NCBI RefSeq assembly: GCF_020215645.1
Contig: NZ_CP084058.1
Coordinates: forward strand, 7,874,001 to 7,938,000
Length of the DNA: 64,000 bases
Direction: 5' to 3'
From: Nonomuraea gerenzanensis
GTDB taxonomy: Bacteria > Actinomycetota > Actinomycetes > Streptosporangiales > Streptosporangiaceae
How positions within the stretch are numbered: position 1 is the first letter of the stretch; every line of letters starts with the position of its first letter. The notes beneath the pieces were generated by a model. That model was not told where the DNA came from. It was given only the letters and a program-made list of their open reading frames with translations, and did no database searches. Positions 42,901 through 48,914 of this stretch are shown here, piece after piece. The position numbers and the translations under genes are program-made.

Positions 42901-43291
42901 GACGTTCGCGCCCGCGACCGGCTCCGCGGCCTCGACCCGCAGCACCGTGCTGCTCGCCTCCCAGGCCCGCAAGTACGGCCTCGGCCTCGTCTTCGCCACC
43001 CAGGCGCCCAAGGGGCTGCACAACCACCTCCCCGGCAACTCGGCCACCCAGTTCTTCGGCCTGCTGAACGCGCCGATCCAGATCACCGCCGCCAGGGAGA
43101 TGGCCCGGTCGAAGGGCGGCGACGTCCCGGACATCTCCCGGCTGCGGTCGGGCGAGTTCTACGTGGCGCGGGAAGGGAGCACGTTCGCCAGGACGCGGGT
43201 GCCCATGTGCCTGACGTGGCACCCCAGCTCCCCTCTGACGACGGAGGAGGTCATCGACAGGAGCCGGGCCGGCGAGCCACGCCGCGCGTGA
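39965..43291 (+). CDS. Two-NTPase protein: ORC/AAA-like domain fused to a HerA/VirB4-type DNA-translocase domain
   Basis: 1108 residues with two different P-loop engines. The first (about 1-390) has Walker A GQRGTGKT (63-70), Walker B IIAVDQID (237-244) and ends with an ORC/Cdc6-like FTPRELLRRIDQH lid segment. A second, helical region (about 420-620) has no recognised family. A proline-rich linker (620-700) leads to a HerA/FtsK-like ATPase: Walker A GSGSGKT (726-732), LDPNNDLAR (752-760), Walker B LLVMDEAQ (972-979), then SQARKYGLGLVFATQAPKGL and a final IDRSR tail. The ATG overlaps the previous stop by four bases. Likely a DNA-loading plus DNA-pumping motor that works with the nuclease encoded upstream; inferred. 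Confidence 0.8.
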   Translation: MTGGVPDLAALTFNYTESADDVWRHSAYHVAGLHGASTRILRDGLAEAAHHPEVSPIGVVIQGQRGTGKTHLLGWARAQVQSQGGYFVLVGLLDARGFWESTMVSILDSLSRRGPDGQAQLTLFLDRLATETGLTRMARRAITGKRPVTREELDAFVVALRRREPQVGRECQDTVRALVLLAGDDLGLQDLGEAFLSSAPEGEAGERARWGIRQLGRSPQEIVRDVSRLLALTGPTIIAVDQIDPLVAQSSTATAGAVHDRGEALMIERIAGGLMALREVTRRTLTVVTCIPATWTLIENVAVDTVRDRFRQAVQLKTIPDAETARAIVTRRFEVQYGEAGVKPPYPTWPVRPEAFEQAPGFTPRELLRRIDQHVRACLLDEEVRELTGFTAEQEPTTPTTPTTPATPATPAATAPHLPPEDLGVIDARFAELRDGGPAPRFDQTTEDVTMPALLAAGLSAWIAERGESGLAFSVDPPPSPKPPLHARLRRTLDESREDEVHWAFRAVSAGHGNAALNRIRRASVAAGLDAEVPKRRLFLLRNTPWSQGVATRAALREFEQAGGRTLPVSEKDLRVLAALQVLLAESPPHLAAWLAERRPTSGVWFLREALAEVWSVPGERTTVPRPAPGTPQPAPAPANPPADPPANPRSAPSPASPKPAHAPGSPKPAHAPGSPQPAPARSPHSGSVAPAARAPSLPIGRRTADGAPVTLALEALRKHVTIFAGSGSGKTVLIRRLIEECALLGVSAIVLDPNNDLARLGERWPQPPPSWEDGDARRADAYLNGTDVVIWTPGRAGGRPLAFQPLPDFRGLADDPDEFTEAVEAAVAFIAPRIRLDANTGKAQLGQAVLRKALAHYGRRGATSLKGFAALLSDLPDGVSELANAPRIAAELAQSLTAAMDNDPLFGGAGTPVDPGLLVTPPPGRRARVSVISLVGLPAAEQRQSFVSQLQMELFVWFKRHPAQDRPLGALLVMDEAQTFAPATGSAASTRSTVLLASQARKYGLGLVFATQAPKGLHNHLPGNSATQFFGLLNAPIQITAAREMARSKGGDVPDISRLRSGEFYVAREGSTFARTRVPMCLTWHPSSPLTTEEVIDRSRAGEPRRA
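41152..41200 (+). repeat. 9-base in-frame repeat coding TTP/ATP units
   Basis: Five to six copies of ACCACGCCC or GCCACGCCC, giving a Thr/Pro/Ala linker after the first NTPase domain. Confidence 0.65.
41932..42008 (+). repeat. 27-base tandem repeat in the proline-rich linker
   Basis: Units start at 41932, 41959 and 41986; the first two differ at one base and code SPKPAHAPG-type peptides. Recent slippage is likely, so the linker length may vary between strains. Confidence 0.7.
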
Positions 43292-43307
43292 GCTCGCCGG
43301 ACCGGCT
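43262..43307 (+). terminator. Long hairpin at the end of the nuclease-ATPase unit
   Basis: Sixteen-base arms (43262-43277 and 43292-43307) with one mismatch and a 14-base loop that contains the stop codon of the ATPase gene. It lies between convergent genes and could stop transcripts from both sides. Confidence 0.65.
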
Positions 43308-43332
43308 GACGAGTGAGACGCGCCTGCGGCGT

Positions 43333-46300
43333 TCAGCGCAGGGCGTAGGCGCGGATCACCTCCTGCGTCAGCGTGTTGCCGTCCGCGTCGGAGGCGTTGA
43401 GCCGCAGCGAGACGAAGCCGGAGCGCGACCGGTCGAGCGTCGTCCGGTAGGCCCCCTCACCCTGGGCCCGCAGGCGGGCCGGCCGCCAGGTGGCGCCGTC
43501 GTCGTAGGACACCTCCAGCGAGACGTCCTCGATGGCGCTCCGCCCGGCGCCCTCCTGGTGGCGCAGGGTCAGGCCCAGCGTGCGGGACCCGGCCCGGTTC
43601 GTCAGATCCACGGGCGCGTCGAACGAGGCCACCAGCAGCGGGATCACTGCGGTCTCCCGCTGCGAGGCGAACGTCCACACGGCCCTGGTGCGAGTGGACA
43701 GCTTCGCCCACGCCGACTCGTTCGCCACGTCGTACTCCATCCGGTACGTGGCCTTCTCCGGCACCAGCGTGCCCGACCCGGAGGGCAGGTAGTTCGTCTG
43801 CCAGAGCAGCGTGTCGCCCTGGTAGAGCCGGAAGTCGGTCTTCAGGCCGCGCTCGAACAGGCTGGTGTAGGCCTCGCCGAAGTTGCCCCCGGCGTCCACG
43901 AAGCCCTGCATCGACAGGCGCAGCTTGTCACCTTCCCTGCGCACCGGGTTGCGCGGGTTGACTCCCGGCAGCAGCGGCTGCTTGAACACGGTGCGGGCGA
44001 CCCGCTCCCCCGCCTCGTACGAGCGCATCTCCGGCGCCGACACCGACACCCTGGCGAGCTCCTCCTGCGGCCACAGGTTGTTGTAGGCACGCTCCGGCGC
44101 CACCGCGGAGGTGCTCCACCGCAGGGCGGCGTCGGGGGTGACGTAGTCGATCCGGGTGCGCGGCGTGCGCGCCATGGGGTGGTTCGTCGAGATCGACAGG
44201 GTGTCCCAGGGCTCGAAGACGTAGCGGGCCTCGTTGACGGTCACGTCGCCGGCGAGCTGGCTGTGGTAGCCGGTCTCGATCCTGGCCTGCGACCTGGCGC
44301 GGACCACATAGGTGAGCGAGTCGCGGACCCTGCCCTGCTCACGCAGGTACAGGTCGTACACGTACGGGCTGGCCGCGATGCCCTTGGCCAGCACCGGGAC
44401 CGGCAGGCGGCGCAGCCGCTCCACCAGCTTCAGCCCCTCCTCATGGGTCAGCCGCACGGTCGGCACGGCCAGCTTGACACCGTTGCCGCCGGTGGTGACG
44501 TCGGAGCCGGGCCGGTCGCTGTAGACGGCCACCATGGCCGCGCCCGCCGCGGCGGCGGCGTTCGACTGGGCGGAGACCGGCACGCCGTCGGTGCGGCGGA
44601 TGACGGCGAGCTTGCCGCGCAGGTCGCGGGCCCTGATCTCGCCGGCGCTGCCCCGGCCCGCGTCCACGGCCAGCAGCAGGCGGGTGCCGTCGAGGCGCGG
44701 GTAGTCGGTGGAGAAGTCGCTGAACTGGACGGGGTTCACGTACTCGGGGGTCAGCTTCAGGCCGGGCGTGGAGAAGGCGATCTCCGGGGCCTTGAGCCGC
44801 CAGCGGGTGGCGACCACGAACGTGCCCTTGGTGACCTTCCTGGTGGGCTGGACGAACAGGCGCTCCTCGACCTGCCCGCCGGGCGTGATCGTGGTGCCGC
44901 CGCGCAGCGCGGTCCCCTGCTCGCCGGCGCGGTACCACATGAGGGCGGCGGCGGCTCCGGTGTTGCGCTTGGTCTCGTGGTCGGGGGTCTCGATCTCGAC
45001 CTCGACGGCCTTGCGGGCGTCCAGCACGATCTCGGTGTTCTCAGTGATGCGCAGCTCGGGGTCGCCGAGCAGGCTCTCGTTGAGCGGGGTGCCGCCGGTG
45101 GTGCTGTCCTGCGTGGCCGGCATGGTGAAGATGTGGCCGAGCACCGAGTACGTGCCGGGCTTGACCAGCAGGCAGGTGCCGGAGCCGTACCTGGCGTCGG
45201 TGCACGGCTGGGCGGGGTCGCCGGGGAGCACGCGGCCGACCAGGGTGCCCTCGTCCAGGTTCAGCACGGTGAAGCCGCCCCGGCCGGGGCGGCCGTCCCT
45301 GGCGACGCCGCGTACGCGCAGCTCGACCCGCTTCTCCTGGACACTGGCCGTCAGCAGCGTGCGGGTGCCCGCGGCCGTCAGCTCCTGGCGCAGCGTCCCC
45401 TCCTCGCCCGCCTTGAGCGTGACCTTCGCCTCTGCGGTGCCGCCCGGGGGCACGGTGAGCGTGGCCGGCTCGACGGTGAACGCGTCGCCGGCCGTCAACG
45501 GCAGCTCGGCGGGGGTCTGGCCGAGGTTGCGGTAGCCGATGGTGAGCGTCTTCTGCTCGCCCGTGGTGAGCCGGCCGAAGTTGAGCGAGCCCGCCGAGGC
45601 CACGACCGAGCCCTTGAGGGCGGCGGCCACGTCGATCCTGCCCGCGCCCTGCGCGTCCACCGGGATGTCGCCGCCCGGCTTCGCGGTGGCCATGAGCAGG
45701 GACTTCAGCTCGTTCGCCGTGAGGCCGGGGCGGGCCTGGCGCAGCAGCGCCGCCGCGCCCGCGACGTGCGGGGTGGCCATGGAGGTGCCGGACATCGCGA
45801 CCCGGCCGCCGCCCGCCTTCGCCGCGGTGATGTCCACGCCTGGGGCGGTGACGTCGGGCTTGACGGCCTGGTCGGCCACGATCGGGCCCCTGCTGGAGAA
45901 GGGAGCGAGGGCGTCCTGCTCGTCCACCGCGCCGACGGTCAGCGCCTCGGGGGCGTCGCCGGGGGCGCCCACGCACGCGTCGCAGCCGTCGTTGCCGGCG
46001 GCCACCACGAACAGCGTCCCGTACTGCTGGGTCAGCCGGGTGACGGCCTCGGTGAGCGGGCCGCCCGCCTCCGGGCCGCCCAGGCTCAGGTTGACCACCT
46101 CGGCGCGCTGCTCGCCGGCCGCCCACTCCATGCCGTCGATGATCCAGGAGAGCTGCCCGTAACCGTCGGCGCCGAGCACCCGGCCGTTGAGCAGCCTGAC
46201 GCCGGGCGCCACGCCGGAGGCCGTGCCCGCCACGTGGGTGCCGTGGCCGTGGGGGTCGCCGGTGGTGTTCTCACCGGTGAAGTCGCGCTGGTCGGCGACC

Positions 46301-47013
46301 TTGCCCACGAGGTCGGGGTGGGTGGCGTCCACGCCGGTGTCGAGCACGGCCACGGTGGTGCCGGCGCCGTCGTACCCGGCGGCCCACGCCTCGGGCGCGC
46401 CGATCTGCGGCAGGCTCTCCTCCAGCGCCGGCTTCACCTCGCGGTCCAGCCAGATCTTCGCCACCCCGGCCAGCGGCGCCGCGGCCCGCTGCGTCGCCGG
46501 GGCGGCCAGCTTGGCCAGCTCCGCCCCGAACGCCGCCGCGTCCCTGGCCGCGACCCGCACACCGGCGCCGCCGATGCTCTCCAGCGTGCGCACCTGCTCG
46601 ACGGCCGGCAGCGCGGCCTTGGCGGCGTTCGGCGAGGCGTACGTGACGATCAGCGGGATGGCCGCCCCGTAGCCCTGCTCGGCCAGCGCCGTCACGTTGA
46701 ACAGCTCGGCGTCGAGCCGCTCGGGTACCAGGGAGGCGACGTCGTCGGGGACGACCGTCGTGCCCCGCCCGGTCTCCAGCACCTGGAACGTCGGCACGTA
46801 CCCGCCGGCCCTGGGCGCGGGGGTGACCGTCACCGTGCTGTGCCCGCCGTCCACGGCCCGCACCCGCACCCGGTCACCGGTGATCAGGGTGATCTCACCG
46901 CCCGCCGTCTCCGCCGTGAACGGGGGTGCGACGGTGTCGGCGTACGCGCCGGGCATCGAGAGCGACGCGGCCACCATGACGGCCGCCACCATCCCCCGCC
47001 GTAAGCCACGCAT
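43333..47013 (-). CDS. Large secreted subtilisin-family (S8) serine protease
   Basis: 1226-residue extracellular protease. A signal peptide (about 1-26) and a propeptide (to about 200) precede the S8 domain, with Asp225 in VAVLDTGVDATHPDL, His257 in GHGTHVAGT, Asn341 in VVAAGND and Ser411 in GTSMATPHVAGA. After it come beta-sandwich regions (LNFGRLTTGEQKTLTI), a possible PA-like insert (RGKLAVIRRTDGVPVSAQSN to VVYSDRPG region) and a C-terminal domain with YDDGATWRPARL typical of these long actinobacterial subtilases. GGAGG precedes the ATG. Convergent with the ATPase gene, 41 bases apart. Confidence 0.93.
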   Translation of the reverse strand: MRGLRRGMVAAVMVAASLSMPGAYADTVAPPFTAETAGGEITLITGDRVRVRAVDGGHSTVTVTPAPRAGGYVPTFQVLETGRGTTVVPDDVASLVPERLDAELFNVTALAEQGYGAAIPLIVTYASPNAAKAALPAVEQVRTLESIGGAGVRVAARDAAAFGAELAKLAAPATQRAAAPLAGVAKIWLDREVKPALEESLPQIGAPEAWAAGYDGAGTTVAVLDTGVDATHPDLVGKVADQRDFTGENTTGDPHGHGTHVAGTASGVAPGVRLLNGRVLGADGYGQLSWIIDGMEWAAGEQRAEVVNLSLGGPEAGGPLTEAVTRLTQQYGTLFVVAAGNDGCDACVGAPGDAPEALTVGAVDEQDALAPFSSRGPIVADQAVKPDVTAPGVDITAAKAGGGRVAMSGTSMATPHVAGAAALLRQARPGLTANELKSLLMATAKPGGDIPVDAQGAGRIDVAAALKGSVVASAGSLNFGRLTTGEQKTLTIGYRNLGQTPAELPLTAGDAFTVEPATLTVPPGGTAEAKVTLKAGEEGTLRQELTAAGTRTLLTASVQEKRVELRVRGVARDGRPGRGGFTVLNLDEGTLVGRVLPGDPAQPCTDARYGSGTCLLVKPGTYSVLGHIFTMPATQDSTTGGTPLNESLLGDPELRITENTEIVLDARKAVEVEIETPDHETKRNTGAAAALMWYRAGEQGTALRGGTTITPGGQVEERLFVQPTRKVTKGTFVVATRWRLKAPEIAFSTPGLKLTPEYVNPVQFSDFSTDYPRLDGTRLLLAVDAGRGSAGEIRARDLRGKLAVIRRTDGVPVSAQSNAAAAAGAAMVAVYSDRPGSDVTTGGNGVKLAVPTVRLTHEEGLKLVERLRRLPVPVLAKGIAASPYVYDLYLREQGRVRDSLTYVVRARSQARIETGYHSQLAGDVTVNEARYVFEPWDTLSISTNHPMARTPRTRIDYVTPDAALRWSTSAVAPERAYNNLWPQEELARVSVSAPEMRSYEAGERVARTVFKQPLLPGVNPRNPVRREGDKLRLSMQGFVDAGGNFGEAYTSLFERGLKTDFRLYQGDTLLWQTNYLPSGSGTLVPEKATYRMEYDVANESAWAKLSTRTRAVWTFASQRETAVIPLLVASFDAPVDLTNRAGSRTLGLTLRHQEGAGRSAIEDVSLEVSYDDGATWRPARLRAQGEGAYRTTLDRSRSGFVSLRLNASDADGNTLTQEVIRAYALR

Positions 47014-47170
47014 GGACGACCTCCAGAGAATCGGTAAGCACGAATACCGAATTCCTAGCCACCCTGAACTGGCCCTGTCTATGACCTCGGCGTGGCCACA
47101 TCCCGACTTGTCGTAAAGCCGCCATACGGGAGTTGGCTAACGAACACACCCCGTTTACAGTGAGCCCACC

Positions 47171-47977
47171 ATGGACACAGGAATGCTCGACGTCCCCGGT
47201 GCCAGGCTCTACTACGAGGTCCGTGGCTCAGGCCCGGTTCTCCTGGTGATCCTCGGCGGCAGCACGGACCCGGCGATGGCCGCCCCGCTGGCCGAGATCC
47301 TGTCCGCCCGCTACACGGTCATCACCTACGACCGGCGCGGCTACTCCCGCAGCCCCCTGTCGCAGCCGTTCGGCGACCGTCCCGTCGAGCAGCACGCCGA
47401 CGACGCGCTGCGCCTGCTGGAGGCCGCCGGCTCCGCACCCGCCCACGTCTTCGCCACCCACGCGGGCGCGCTGATCGCCTTCGACCTGATGGCCCGCCAC
47501 CCCGACCGGGTGCGGCGGCTGGTGGCGCACGAGCCGCCCGTCTACGAGCTGCTGCCGGACGCGGAGCGCTGGCGCCGGATGACGGCCGAGGCACTCGACC
47601 TGTTCGAACGCGAGGGGGCGGGCGCGGCGATGCGCCGGATGGGCGAGGAGACCGGCCTGATGGCCCCCGGGCCGCCCGCTCCCGGCCTGCCGGAGTGGGT
47701 GCGGGACATGCTGACCAGGATGGCGGCCAACGCTGAGCCTAATCTTCGTTATGAGTTGCGGGGGTTCAGCGGGTTCTTGCCCGATGCGGAGGCGTTGCGT
47801 GGGGCGTCCGTTGTGGTGGGTCATGGGGCTGAGGACCGGGGCACGATCTTTCACCGCACCACGCTGGCGGTGGCCGAGCTGCTCGGCAGGCAGGCCGTGG
47901 AGCTGCCCGGGGATCACGTGGGCTATCTTCGCGATCCGGGGGCCTTCGCCGGGGCGCTGCACGCCTGCCTGACATGA
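47171..47977 (+). CDS. Alpha/beta hydrolase-fold protein lacking the usual nucleophile
   Basis: 268 residues with the cap-type alpha/beta hydrolase pattern: YYEVRGSGPVLLVILGGSTDP, ITYDRRGYSRS and FDLMARHPDRVRRLVAHEPP. The nucleophile elbow, normally G-x-S-x-G, reads ATHAG in VFATHAGALIAFDL, so the serine is a histidine; the terminal histidine in PGDHVGY is kept. It may therefore be a non-hydrolytic binding protein or use another mechanism. It is divergent from the S8 protease with a 157-base gap in which I see no clear promoter. Confidence 0.85.
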   Translation: MDTGMLDVPGARLYYEVRGSGPVLLVILGGSTDPAMAAPLAEILSARYTVITYDRRGYSRSPLSQPFGDRPVEQHADDALRLLEAAGSAPAHVFATHAGALIAFDLMARHPDRVRRLVAHEPPVYELLPDAERWRRMTAEALDLFEREGAGAAMRRMGEETGLMAPGPPAPGLPEWVRDMLTRMAANAEPNLRYELRGFSGFLPDAEALRGASVVVGHGAEDRGTIFHRTTLAVAELLGRQAVELPGDHVGYLRDPGAFAGALHACLT

Positions 47978-47999
47978 TCAGCCGTCGGGCAGGTGCCGG

Positions 48000-48605
48000 T
48001 CAGGACTCCAGGGTGATGCCCTCCCTGCGCAGGTCCTCCACGATGCCGTCCACCAGCCGGGTCGCCACCGTGTGCCGCAGCCGGCCGTGCTCGCGCAGCT
48101 CGCGTACGGCGGGCACCGGGTCGGGGTCGGCGAACAGGCGCTCGTCGGAGTAGTCCACCGGCCGGCCCGTGGGGTCGACGGTCCACCAGGAGGCCTCCAG
48201 CGCGATGCCGTTCGGGTCGCTGAAGTAGATCGAGCGCAGGAAGCCGTGGTCGATGACGTCGGTCACCTCGCAGCCGTGCGCCTTGAGCCGGTCGCGCAGC
48301 CGCAGCAGCGCGTCCTCGTCCGGCAGGTGCAGGGCCAGGTGGTCGAACTGCGCCGCCTTCGCGTACGGCACGCCGGCCGGCTTGGCGAAGCTGTCGAGCT
48401 CCTGGTCGGTGTATTCGAAGAAGGCGACGGTGTTGCCCGTGCCCACCTCGAAGAAGTAGTGCTTGAACGCGGGGACGGCCAGGGTGGTGACGAGACGGGC
48501 GTCGAGCACGCCGTGCCAGAAGCGCACGGTGGCGTCCATGTCCGCGGTCACCAGGGCGAGGTGGTGCACGCCGCGCCAGTGCACGGTTTCCGGGGTCGCA
48601 GCCAT
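48000..48605 (-). CDS. VOC-family (glyoxalase/extradiol dioxygenase-like) protein
   Basis: 201 residues with two beta-alpha-beta-beta-beta modules. The metal-ligand histidines and glutamate are recognisable in GVHHLALVTADMD, FDHLALHLPDEDALL and NGIALEASWW, with SIYFSDPNG before the last, as in catechol-dioxygenase or glyoxalase relatives. No signal peptide. An intact metal site suggests an enzyme, but the substrate is not evident. It ends 22 bases after the convergent hydrolase gene. Confidence 0.85.
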   Translation of the reverse strand: MAATPETVHWRGVHHLALVTADMDATVRFWHGVLDARLVTTLAVPAFKHYFFEVGTGNTVAFFEYTDQELDSFAKPAGVPYAKAAQFDHLALHLPDEDALLRLRDRLKAHGCEVTDVIDHGFLRSIYFSDPNGIALEASWWTVDPTGRPVDYSDERLFADPDPVPAVRELREHGRLRHTVATRLVDGIVEDLRREGITLES

Positions 48606-48671
48606 GCGTCAAACGTACGCCTTTCAACTATCCCCGTTAAGGGACACCTCCGTGCCATAGGGTCACGAGGC

Positions 48672-48746
48672 GTGAACCGGGATGAGTTCTGGTACGTGGT
48701 GGAGAAGGCTGGCGGCGACGGAGGGGGCGGCCGCCTGCCGGGGTGA
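48672..48746 (+). pseudogene. Remnant of a DUF4240-like gene start
   Basis: A GTG start reads NRDEFWYVVEKAGGDGG, close to the usual beginning of DUF4240 proteins (DEFW followed by a helix), then a glycine run and a stop after 24 codons. No continuation is visible in other frames of the 309-base gap (48606-48914), so this looks like a decayed or deleted gene. The rest of the gap shows nothing I can identify. Confidence 0.4.
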
Positions 48747-48914
48747 GCTGTGGAGTGGACGAGAATCGCGAGGGGCCGTGGCCGGAGGGGCTGCCGCGCG
48801 CCCCGGCTGGCCGGGCTCTTCCTGCATCGGCTGCGGTGATCCGTTGCCCTCGCGCCGACAGCGTGCCTAACGTGCTGTTGGCCACTGCCTGACTGATATG
48901 AGGAGCCCTGCCTG

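Noticed and set aside
39563..43222. Very long open frame antisense to the ATPase gene, and a similar long plus-strand frame at 40030-47004
   Set aside because: They have no recognisable motifs, consist of Arg/Gly/Pro/Ala/Val-rich sequence, and mirror third-position GC bias of the real genes on the other strand or frame.
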